Source: JAIWNK01 sp964453115
Lineage (GTDB): Bacteria > Chloroflexota > Anaerolineae > Anaerolineales > Anaerolineaceae
Length of the DNA: 64,000 nucleotides
Assembly: GCA_964453115.1 (NCBI GenBank)
Contig: CAYVRT010000005.1
Span: 65,148 to 129,147, forward strand
Reading direction: 5' to 3'
Part shown: one piece after another, positions 1 through 6,632 of the stretch
Position numbering within the stretch: the first letter of the stretch is position 1
How the letters are laid out: every line of letters starts with the position of its first letter
The notes under the pieces: model-generated
The model's database searches: none
What the model was told of the DNA's origin: nothing
Seen by the model: the letters and a program-made list of their open reading frames with translations, nothing else
Position numbers and translations under genes: made by a program

Positions 1-756
1 ATGCTCACCCAAGGATTGCATTTCAACAAAGCGCAAATTGGCACCCTTGCCAACAAAAATTTCCACCAACCCGGCATGGAATGTTTGCCCGCCCGGCTCG
101 GTCGGAGAAGACATCTCATGAACGTAGGTTACCGATGCTCCCTCTTCCAGCCAGACCAGAAGATGGGAAACATGCGCCAGCCCCACCCCAGGCGTCCACA
201 AAATGCTGTGCAGCGGCTGCGCCACCTGCACCCCACGCGGCACATACAGCAACACACCCGTTTGAGCCAGTGCCCCAGCCAGGGCGCTGAATTTTCCTTC
301 TTCAGGGCGCACCACTCGCCCAAGCGCCTGCTCCAGCAAATGCGGATAACGCTCCTCGGCGGTGCGCAAATCGGTAAACACCACCCCCTGACGCACCAGG
401 TTCGGCAACAACGTCACATCCACACGGTGCGGCTGCAATAGCAATTGTCCGGCATGTTCATCGCCCGCCATTGGCTGCAAAAGTGCGCCCGGAATTTCTG
501 GCCCAACGGGTGCCGCCTGCGGCACGGCCAGGCGCATCGAAGCGGCCTGCAAGCCGCGCAAATCTGTCCGCCGCCAAGCCTCCATCTGCGTTGTTGGCAG
601 CGGCAGTTCGCGATACACCTGCCAGGAACGCCGCCGATATTCGCCAATTGCAGCGCTCAAACCGGCGCAGCGAACCTGCGCCTCTTCAAAGCCAAAGTCC
701 TGCACCGCAGCCGTTCGGCGGGTGCGTGTCACCACCTGCGGGGTCTCATTCGTCAT
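1..756 (-). CDS. sufD: SufD, Fe-S cluster assembly scaffold subunit (C-terminus beyond window)
   Basis: The minus strand reads open from an ATG at 756 to the window edge, giving 252 residues without a stop. The start follows a strong AGGAGG site and lies 14 bases after the sufB stop. The N-terminal half is the variable helical part of SufD; from about residue 170 the beta-helix core shared with SufB begins (GVLLYVPRGVQV, then VWLEEGASVTYVHE). SufD joins SufB and SufC in the SufBC2D complex, which builds Fe-S clusters in the cytoplasm. It is the last visible gene of sufC-sufB-sufD. The C-terminal core that contacts SufB, including its conserved His, lies outside the window, so intactness cannot be judged. 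Confidence 0.93.
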   Translation of the reverse strand, partial: MTNETPQVVTRTRRTAAVQDFGFEEAQVRCAGLSAAIGEYRRRSWQVYRELPLPTTQMEAWRRTDLRGLQAASMRLAVPQAAPVGPEIPGALLQPMAGDEHAGQLLLQPHRVDVTLLPNLVRQGVVFTDLRTAEERYPHLLEQALGRVVRPEEGKFSALAGALAQTGVLLYVPRGVQVAQPLHSILWTPGVGLAHVSHLLVWLEEGASVTYVHEMSSPTEPGGQTFHAGLVEIFVGKGANLRFVEMQSLGEH

Positions 757-770
757 GCCAGCCTCCTTGT

Positions 771-2186
771 TTAGCCCACCGAACCCGACATCTGCAACTG
801 AATCAGGCGGTTCATTTCCACTGCATATTCCATCGGCAATTCCTTGACCAATGGCTCAATGAAGCCCGAAACCACCATCGTCGTTGCCTCTTCTTCGCTC
901 AGTCCACGGCTCATCAGGTAGAAAAGTTGCTCTTCCCCCACCTTGGAGACCGTCGCTTCGTGACCGATGGTCACATCCTGCTCATCAATCTCAATATAGG
1001 GATATGTATCTGAACGCGATTGCGGGTCGAGGATGAGTGCATCGCAAACCACATTCGAGCGCGAGCGCTCTGCCCCAGGATGCACCTTGAGCAAACCGCG
1101 ATACGAAGAACGCCCGCCGCCTTTGCTGATGGATTTGGAGGTAATCTTGCTACTTGTATCCGGCGCAAAATGAATCACCTTGCCGCCAGCATCCTGTGCC
1201 TGCCCAGGCCCGGCAAAGGCCATGGAAAGGATTTCACCATGTGCCCCCGGCTCCAACAAATAGCAGGATGGGTATTTCATCGTCACCTTCGAGCCAAGAT
1301 TGCAATCCACCCATTCCATTGTCCCGCCGCCATATACCAGTGCGCGTTGCGTCACCAGGTTATAGACATTTGTAGACCAGTTCTGAATTGTGGTATAGCG
1401 CATGCGCGCGCCCTTCTTGACAATGATTTCAATCACACCACTGTGAAACGAATCGGTTGTATATTGTGGGGCAGTGCAGCCTTCCACATAGTGAACCTGC
1501 GCCCCCTCATCCACAATAATCAGCGAGCGCTCAAATTGCCCAATATTGGCAATATTCAACCGGAAATAGGCCTGAAGCGGCAAATCCACTTTCACACCGC
1601 GCGGCACATAAACAAACGAGCCGCCTGACCAAACAGCGCTGTTCAAAGCCGCAAACTTATTATCCTCAATTGGCACCGCCGTGCCAAAATACTCCCGGAA
1701 CAGGTCGGGGTGCTGCCGCAGCCCGTCTTCGATGCTGAGGAAAATGACGCCCTGTTTTTCGAGATGTTCCTGAATGCTGTGATAAACCATCTCCGATTCA
1801 TATTGCGCTCCAACCCCAGCCAGAAATTTACGCTCGGCCTCCGGAATGCCCAAACGGTCAAACGTTTGCTTAATGGTATCCGGCACCTCATCCCAGGTGC
1901 GCCCCGCCGCCTCTGATGGGCGAACATAATAATAAATATTCTCTAAATCGAGCGCAGAAATATCAGCGCCCCAGGTTGGCATAGGTCGAGAACGAAAATG
2001 TGCCAACGCCTTGAGGCGAAATTCCAGCATCCATTCTGGCTCGCCCTTCATACGTGAAATCTGCCGCACCACCTCTTCATCCAACCCCGGACGGGTCTTA
2101 AACACCGAAATATCCGGGTCGCTGAAGCCATAGCGATACTCGCCCAAATCTCTCAAAAACTCCGGCTGTGCTACAGGGGTTTCCAT
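771..2186 (-). CDS. sufB: SufB, Fe-S cluster scaffold protein
   Basis: This 471-residue protein has the usual SufB length and carries family hallmarks such as FVYVPRGVKVDLPLQ and IGHEATVSKVGEEQLFYL near the C-terminus. SufB is the scaffold of the SufBC2D complex, where sulfide and iron are assembled. The reading frame is open further upstream to 2225, which would overlap sufC. I place the start at the ATG at 2186 because an AAAGG site precedes it by a good distance and it then begins 5 bases after the sufC stop. It is transcribed with sufC and sufD from the promoter at 2996-3024. Confidence 0.96.
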   Translation of the reverse strand: METPVAQPEFLRDLGEYRYGFSDPDISVFKTRPGLDEEVVRQISRMKGEPEWMLEFRLKALAHFRSRPMPTWGADISALDLENIYYYVRPSEAAGRTWDEVPDTIKQTFDRLGIPEAERKFLAGVGAQYESEMVYHSIQEHLEKQGVIFLSIEDGLRQHPDLFREYFGTAVPIEDNKFAALNSAVWSGGSFVYVPRGVKVDLPLQAYFRLNIANIGQFERSLIIVDEGAQVHYVEGCTAPQYTTDSFHSGVIEIIVKKGARMRYTTIQNWSTNVYNLVTQRALVYGGGTMEWVDCNLGSKVTMKYPSCYLLEPGAHGEILSMAFAGPGQAQDAGGKVIHFAPDTSSKITSKSISKGGGRSSYRGLLKVHPGAERSRSNVVCDALILDPQSRSDTYPYIEIDEQDVTIGHEATVSKVGEEQLFYLMSRGLSEEEATTMVVSGFIEPLVKELPMEYAVEMNRLIQLQMSGSVG

Positions 2187-2191
2187 AAATT

Positions 2192-2962
2192 TTACCTTTC
2201 GGCCTCTAACTTCTCTCGCACCCAATCATAGCCGTGCTCTTCCAGGTGCAATGCCAGGTCCGCCCCACCCGATTCAACAATCCGGCCAGCCATCATCACA
2301 TGCACCACGTCCGGCTTAATGTAATTGAGAATGCGCTGATAGTGCGTGATGACCAACACGCCCAATTGCGCCCCACGCAGTGCGTTCACACCTTCCGAAA
2401 CAATTCGCAATGCGTCAATATCCAACCCCGAATCGGTTTCATCCAAAATGGCAATCTCAGGGCGCAGGACAGCCATCTGTAAAATTTCGGCGCGCTTCTT
2501 CTCGCCTCCTGAAAAGCCATCATTCAAATAGCGCCCGGCAAAGGCTGGATCCATCTTCAAGGCCGCCATGCGTTCTTTCATCAATTTACGGAACTCAACG
2601 ATGGAAATGCCCTTATCTTCCGGGTTTTCAGCCCGCCGCCGGGCATTCACTGCCGTGCGCAGAAAATTCGCCACCGTCACGCCAGGAATAGCAACCGGAT
2701 ATTGAAAGGCAAGGAACAACCCAGCGCGCGAACGCTCATCCACTTCCATCTCCAACACATTGCGCCCCTTGAACCACACCTCCCCCTCCGTCACCTCGTA
2801 GCCAGGATGCCCCATGAGGGTGTAAGCCAGGGTAGATTTTCCAGTGCCATTCGGCCCCATAATCGCATGAACTTCACCTTGCCGCACGGTAAGCGTCAGG
2901 CCCTTCAAAATTTCCTTGCCCTCAATTTGAACATGCAGATTGCGAATCTCCAACTCAGACAT
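2192..2962 (-). CDS. sufC: SufC, ABC-type ATPase of the Fe-S assembly complex
   Basis: A 256-residue ABC ATPase with Walker A GPNGTGKS (36-43), ABC signature SGGEKKR (151-157), Walker B with ETDSGLD (about 171-181) and the switch His in ITHYQR (207). The SGGEKKR signature and the ETDSGLD Walker B are characteristic of SufC as opposed to transporter ATPases. It powers rearrangement of SufB-SufD during cluster formation and is a soluble cytoplasmic protein. It is the first gene of the operon. A GGAG site sits 9 bases before the ATG, with a near-perfect sigma-70 promoter just upstream. Confidence 0.97.
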   Translation of the reverse strand: MSELEIRNLHVQIEGKEILKGLTLTVRQGEVHAIMGPNGTGKSTLAYTLMGHPGYEVTEGEVWFKGRNVLEMEVDERSRAGLFLAFQYPVAIPGVTVANFLRTAVNARRRAENPEDKGISIVEFRKLMKERMAALKMDPAFAGRYLNDGFSGGEKKRAEILQMAVLRPEIAILDETDSGLDIDALRIVSEGVNALRGAQLGVLVITHYQRILNYIKPDVVHVMMAGRIVESGGADLALHLEEHGYDWVREKLEAER

Positions 2963-2995
2963 GGATGTTTTCTCCTTCGGAATATTTCGAACGTC

Positions 2996-3024
2996 ATTAT
3001 AGCATAGCGCGCCCCTTGCGTCAA
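2996..3024 (-). promoter_or_regulatory. Promoter of sufCBD
   Basis: On the minus strand TTGACG (3019-3024), a 17-base spacer and TATAAT (2996-3001) are present, with the -10 extended by an upstream TG. This is close to the sigma-70 consensus. The expected start is near 2989, about 27 bases before sufC. Confidence 0.85.
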
Positions 3025-3026
3025 TA

Positions 3027-3043
3027 ATATTTAATATAAATAT
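3027..3043. promoter_or_regulatory. AT-rich inverted repeat between the divergent suf promoters (candidate SufR operator)
   Basis: ATATTT and AAATAT are perfect inverted arms separated by 5 bases. The repeat lies in the short gap between the -35 boxes of the two opposed promoters. A dimeric winged-helix regulator bound here could affect both. Binding by the adjacent SufR-like protein is inferred; AT-rich repeats also arise by chance. Confidence 0.4.
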
Positions 3044-3051
3044 ATAACATA

Positions 3052-3080
3052 TTGACGAAAACCCATATCTTTGTTATACT
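3052..3080 (+). promoter_or_regulatory. Promoter of the sufR-like gene
   Basis: TTGACG (3052-3057), a 17-base spacer and TATACT (3075-3080), with an upstream TG extension. The ATG is at 3088, so transcription should begin at or within a base or two of the start codon. Confidence 0.8.
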
Positions 3081-3087
3081 TCTCTCC

Positions 3088-3714
3088 ATGAAAAGCACGC
3101 GTGACCGCATCTTACAAACCCTGCTCGATCAGCCCAGCTGCACCATACAAGAGTTAGCCGAGGCTGTCAGCATCAGCCCCATCTCCGTCCGGCATCACCT
3201 TAACAACCTCAAGGCCGATGGCCTGGTGACCGAACGCGAAGAACGGCATGGAGTGGGCCGGCCGCGCCTGGTTTACCTGCTCACCGAACATGGGCGCGAA
3301 CAGTTCCCCACCCGTTACCTGCGCCTCACCAATCGTCTGCTCGATCAACTCAAAGAATCTCTGCCTGAAGCAGCTATCCACGACCTGTTTGCCAGGCTTG
3401 CAGCCAACATGGCGACCCAATATGCGCAACAGGTCGAAAAACTATCTCTCGAACAAAAGCTGGACTTTCTCAAACGCGTGTTGGCAGAGGAGGGCTTTGC
3501 CATTGAGTGGGATCGAACGAGTGATCATTACATCATTCGCGAAGTCAGTTGCCCTTACTACCACATCGGTCAAAAACACCCCGAAGTCTGCCTGGTGGAC
3601 CAGAGCCTAATCTCCACCATCCTCTCCATCCCGGCAGAAAAAGTGCAATGCATCTTGCGCGGCGATGGCCAATGCGCCTACGCCATCCCCATCCCTCAGG
3701 AGAAACCCTCATGA
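3088..3714 (+). CDS. sufR: SufR-like Fe-S-responsive transcriptional repressor
   Basis: A 208-residue DNA-binding protein. Residues 15-65 form a winged helix (CTIQELAEAVSISPISVRHH, then the GVGRPR wing), followed by a helical region and a C-terminal domain with C155, C168, C188 and C196. SufR of cyanobacteria has the same plan: an N-terminal winged helix and C-terminal cysteines that bind an Fe-S cluster, and it represses the divergent suf operon. Here too it is divergent from sufCBD. A TTG at 3052 in the same frame is rejected as the start because it lies inside the -35 box. The ATG at 3088 has no clear Shine-Dalgarno site and is 7 bases after the -10, so the mRNA is probably leaderless. Confidence 0.85.
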   Translation: MKSTRDRILQTLLDQPSCTIQELAEAVSISPISVRHHLNNLKADGLVTEREERHGVGRPRLVYLLTEHGREQFPTRYLRLTNRLLDQLKESLPEAAIHDLFARLAANMATQYAQQVEKLSLEQKLDFLKRVLAEEGFAIEWDRTSDHYIIREVSCPYYHIGQKHPEVCLVDQSLISTILSIPAEKVQCILRGDGQCAYAIPIPQEKPS

Positions 3715-4058
3715 CCTCTGCTGAACCCGGCACCAATCCCGCCATTTGGGAATCGGAAACTACACACCCCGAACAATGCGCTACGCTGCGTCAGGCCCTG
3801 TGCGAAGTGCTGGACCCCGAACTTGGTCTCAACATCATTCAACTCGGGTTGATTCGCAACGTAAAAATAGATGAGGATCAAGCCATCCTGCGCATGATCC
3901 TCACCACACCATTTTGTCCCTATGGCCCTGCCATCATTGAAGAGACCCGCCGGCGTGCCGAAACAGCCCTTAGCCTGCCGGTCATCATTGACCTGAGCCT
4001 CGATCCCTGGGATTTTTCTATGATGGAAGAAGGCCTGGGTGATTGGGGGCTATACTAA
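3711..4058 (+). CDS. sufT: SufT-like MIP18 family (DUF59) Fe-S assembly protein
   Basis: A 115-residue protein of the MIP18/DUF59 family, recognised by the DPELGLNIIQLGLI stretch (conserved DPE) and TTPFCPYGP with the family cysteine. Members assist maturation of Fe-S proteins; those in suf operons are called SufT. Its ATG overlaps the sufR stop (ATGA) and follows a CAGGAG site, so the two genes are translationally coupled. The frame is open farther upstream, inside sufR, but nothing supports an earlier start. It ends tail to tail with the SCP2 gene, overlapping by 4 bases. Confidence 0.85.
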   Translation: MTSAEPGTNPAIWESETTHPEQCATLRQALCEVLDPELGLNIIQLGLIRNVKIDEDQAILRMILTTPFCPYGPAIIEETRRRAETALSLPVIIDLSLDPWDFSMMEEGLGDWGLY

Positions 4059-4396
4059 CCCTGTTGCAATTTTTCGGCACTAAACAGGCCAAGCAAGCGC
4101 GGCGCCTGCATCAAGTTGCCGCTAACCCGCAGCTTACCCTGCATGTAGGCCTTCATTGGGTCCACCTTGCCGGTGAAGACTTCCATCACATCTTGTGTTG
4201 AGGCTTCAATCGTCAGGGTTGGGTTTTCCACCTTGCCGGCCTTCACACTGCATTTCTTGTCGGCAATCGTCACCACCCACTCGCCAGCCTGTTCACCGGT
4301 CAGGCGCAGTTGCAAACTTGCCTGCACACCCTCGGCCCGCTCAGGAAGAAAAGTCTTTGGCAGCAAATCTACCAAACTGTGCAAATCAATACCCAT
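4055..4396 (-). CDS. SCP2 sterol/lipid-binding domain protein
   Basis: A 113-residue single-domain protein that matches the SCP2 fold: GEWVVTIADKKCSVKAG, then PTLTIEASTQDVMEVFTGK and the helix AYMQGKLRVSGNL. SCP2 domains bind lipids or acyl-CoA in a hydrophobic tunnel. The true ligand cannot be read from sequence. An AGGAG site precedes the ATG. It is transcribed alone from an extended -10 at 4431-4439 and converges on sufT. Confidence 0.85.
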   Translation of the reverse strand: MGIDLHSLVDLLPKTFLPERAEGVQASLQLRLTGEQAGEWVVTIADKKCSVKAGKVENPTLTIEASTQDVMEVFTGKVDPMKAYMQGKLRVSGNLMQAPRLLGLFSAEKLQQG

Positions 4397-4430
4397 TTTT
4401 CGCTCCTGTAAAAAAGATTTGTTTGGGTTG

Positions 4431-4439
4431 ATTGTATCA
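4431..4439 (-). promoter_or_regulatory. Extended -10 promoter of the SCP2 gene
   Basis: TGA-TACAAT on the minus strand, about 35 bases before the start codon. No convincing -35 is seen at the expected distance, as is usual for TG-extended promoters. Confidence 0.55.
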
Positions 4440-4497
4440 GAAACGCAACAGTCTGAGATTGCCTTGTATCACCTAATTTTGCCCTCCCTCAACGTAT

Positions 4498-4530
4498 CTG
4501 GCCCAGCTGCAATGCTTGCAACTGGGCCAG
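4498..4530. terminator. Long GC-rich hairpin between two minus-strand genes
   Basis: CTGGCCCAG and CTGGGCCAG are the outer arms of a nearly perfect hairpin: about 15 pairs, one mismatch, a 3-base loop. It lies 3' of the small membrane-protein gene. No T-run follows on either strand, so it is not a textbook intrinsic terminator. It could stabilise a 3' end or be a dispersed repeat. Confidence 0.4.
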
Positions 4531-4555
4531 AAGCCAGACGATTCAAACTACGGGG

Positions 4556-4777
4556 CTAATTGCCGCCGCCTTCCACCACCTCCGTCTTGGAAGAATCAAT
4601 CTCTACGAGCGGCTGAGTTTTCTCAACCATTTCGGTTCCTTCAACCACCTGGGTCTGATCGGTGCCAAGCGAAGCTCCGCCCCCCTGCAAAACAGAAAAA
4701 ACGACCGGTGCGAACACCAAAAATGCAACCAGAATCACAAATACAAACACCAATCCATCACGTACCAACCGTTTCAT
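4556..4777 (-). CDS. Small single-pass membrane protein, unknown function
   Basis: A 73-residue protein. MKRLVRDG is followed by one hydrophobic helix (about 8-30), then a short acidic and polar tail containing three VVEG/MVEK-type segments and ending EGGGN. The positive N-terminus suggests the tail lies outside the cytoplasm, although cleavage as a signal peptide is possible. The gene looks real: a perfect GGAGGT site 7 bases before the ATG and a TTGACA/TAAAAT promoter upstream. I recognise no family. No partner gene is evident. Confidence 0.65.
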   Translation of the reverse strand: MKRLVRDGLVFVFVILVAFLVFAPVVFSVLQGGGASLGTDQTQVVEGTEMVEKTQPLVEIDSSKTEVVEGGGN

Positions 4778-4809
4778 ATCTATACCTCCATTTTTTGATA
4801 GATGTAATC

Positions 4810-4837
4810 ATTTTAAAGGCCCCAAACGAGCTGTCAA
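4810..4837 (-). promoter_or_regulatory. Promoter of the small membrane-protein gene
   Basis: TTGACA (4832-4837), a 16-base spacer and TAAAAT (4810-4815) on the minus strand, about 33 bases before the start codon. The rest of the 4778-4977 gap is AT-rich and holds no other clear feature apart from a TATACT at 4932-4937 upstream of corA. Confidence 0.65.
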
Positions 4838-4977
4838 TTTTAAAAAGGTCTTTTTCTCGTCTAAACAAGTTTTCCTTTTTAGGTGAAATCTATCGCAATA
4901 ACTGATTTTCAAACACACCTTCTTCCTCAACCAAAATCCAGGTATACTTAGTTCATCCCCCGCACTCAAGGATTCTT

Positions 4978-5952
4978 ATGATCCGCATTGCCCACTTTCC
5001 TCCCAATGCCGCGCCTAACACCAATCTCTCGCTACACTCGGCCTCTGCCTGTTTGCAAGAACCTGGCTTTGTCTGGGTCAGCCTGGAACAGCCCAGCCGC
5101 GAAGAAACCCTCTCCGTTCTCAGCGGCCTTTTTCGCTTCCATCCCCTTGCGATTGAAGATTGCCTCAGCGATGGTTACCAAACGCCTAAAATTGACGACT
5201 TTCGCAACTACCTGTTCATCATTGCTCATGCCGTCCACAGCCAGCAAAATTTAGACGAATTGCACACCTCGGAACTGAATCTCTTCCTGGGCAAGAACTA
5301 TCTGGTAACCTATTTCAAAGACCCCATCCCCTCACCCAGCGAGCATATCTGGCAGCGCCTGGAGCGCGATGAACGGCTCTACCAAAATGGCAGCGACTAC
5401 CTTTGCTATGCCATCCTCGACCAGGCTGTAGATGAATACTTGCCATTGATTGACCGCGTGGAAGATGAAATTGACGCGCTGGAAGATATTGTCCTGGCCC
5501 ACCCCAACCCCACCACCCTGCAACGCATCTTGCAACTCAAGCACGCCATCATGACCACACGCCGCATCATTTCCCCACAGCGCGAAGTTCTCAACCGTCT
5601 GAGCCGCGACGAGTTCCCCCAAATTGACCCACAAAGCCGCATCTATTTTCGCGACATTTACGATCATCTGGTGCGCATTCAGGATATGACCGAATCGCTG
5701 CGCGACATTGTTGCCGGTGACCTGGATATTTACCTCAACTCCACCTCCCTGCGCCTGAATGAAGTGATGAAAGCCCTCACCATTGTTTCCACCATCTTCC
5801 TGCCACTTTCCTTCATCGCCGGGGTGTATGGGATGAATTTTGAATTTATGCCTGAATTGCATCAGCCCTGGGCCTATCCACTGATTTGGGGCGTCTTCTT
5901 TCTCACTGCGGCTGGAATGCTGTGGTTCTTCAAAAAACGCAAATGGTTCTAA
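4978..5952 (+). CDS. corA: CorA-family divalent cation (Mg2+/Co2+) transporter
   Basis: A 324-residue CorA protein. The large cytoplasmic N-terminal domain is followed by a long stalk helix and two C-terminal membrane helices; the signature YGMNFEFMPEL has GMN at 285-287 between them, and a basic tail KKRKWF ends the protein. CorA forms homopentameric channels in the cytoplasmic membrane. Length and architecture are normal. The deoxynucleoside kinase gene follows after 10 bases on the same strand, so the two may share a message, though no functional link is known to me. Confidence 0.93.
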   Translation: MIRIAHFPPNAAPNTNLSLHSASACLQEPGFVWVSLEQPSREETLSVLSGLFRFHPLAIEDCLSDGYQTPKIDDFRNYLFIIAHAVHSQQNLDELHTSELNLFLGKNYLVTYFKDPIPSPSEHIWQRLERDERLYQNGSDYLCYAILDQAVDEYLPLIDRVEDEIDALEDIVLAHPNPTTLQRILQLKHAIMTTRRIISPQREVLNRLSRDEFPQIDPQSRIYFRDIYDHLVRIQDMTESLRDIVAGDLDIYLNSTSLRLNEVMKALTIVSTIFLPLSFIAGVYGMNFEFMPELHQPWAYPLIWGVFFLTAAGMLWFFKKRKWF

Positions 5953-5962
5953 CGGAGGCTGT

Positions 5963-6604
5963 ATGACCAAATATCTCGTCCTGGTTGCTGGCAATATTGG
6001 TGCCGGCAAAACCTCGCTAACCGAACGCGTTGGGCAGCGCCTCGGCTGGCTCACGGCCTATGAATCGGTCGCTGATAACCCCTACCTGCCAGATTTCTAC
6101 TGCGACATGGCAACCTGGGCCATGCACCTGCAAATGTACTTCCTCGGACACCGCGCCCACCAACACCAAGAAATGGCCGAAGACCCACGTTCAGCCATCC
6201 TCGACCGCAGCATTTATGAAGATGCCGCCATCTTTGCGCGTGCATTGCACCACATGGGCAACCTGAACGAACGCGATTATCAAACCTACCGCACCCTCTT
6301 CCAACTCGTCACCGAAAAGCTGCCCCGCCCCAATTTGCTCATCTACCTCAAGGCCCCGCCCCAGGTTTTGCTGCATCGCATTCAACAGCGCGGGCGCAGC
6401 ATGGAAAGCGGCATTCGCCCCGACTATCTTTCGCTGCTCGACCGTTACTACACCGAATGGCTCGCATCCTTTGACCTCTGCCCGGTGCTTACCATTCGTT
6501 CCGATGATCTGGACTTTGTTCATCAACCCCAGGCCCTGGATGTTGTCATTCAACGCATGCAAGACAAACTCTCCGGCAAAGAAGAGCTGGTTTTTAAGAC
6601 CTGA
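5963..6604 (+). CDS. Deoxynucleoside kinase (dAK/dGK-type)
   Basis: A 213-residue P-loop kinase: GNIGAGKT at 10-17 binds the phosphates, YESVADNPYL supplies the substrate-binding Glu, and the DRSIYEDAAIFA stretch is the DRS motif of the deoxyadenosine/deoxyguanosine kinase family. It would phosphorylate salvaged deoxynucleosides in the cytoplasm. Exact substrate preference (dA, dG or dC) is not readable. A GGAGG site precedes the ATG. Confidence 0.9.
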   Translation: MTKYLVLVAGNIGAGKTSLTERVGQRLGWLTAYESVADNPYLPDFYCDMATWAMHLQMYFLGHRAHQHQEMAEDPRSAILDRSIYEDAAIFARALHHMGNLNERDYQTYRTLFQLVTEKLPRPNLLIYLKAPPQVLLHRIQQRGRSMESGIRPDYLSLLDRYYTEWLASFDLCPVLTIRSDDLDFVHQPQALDVVIQRMQDKLSGKEELVFKT

Positions 6605-6620
6605 ACCGCAAGATTGACGC

Positions 6621-6626
6621 TATAAT
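6621..6626 (+). promoter_or_regulatory. -10 element directly before the first cyclase-ATPase gene
   Basis: A perfect TATAAT ends only 6 bases before the ATG at 6633, so a transcript from it would be leaderless. No good -35 lies at 16-18 bases; a TTGACG lies immediately upstream of the -10, too near to serve. Confidence 0.45.
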
Positions 6627-6632
6627 AAAACC

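Noticed and set aside
3052..3087. Upstream TTG start for the sufR-like gene
   Set aside because: The TTG is the first half of the -35 box of the gene's own promoter, so it is not transcribed.
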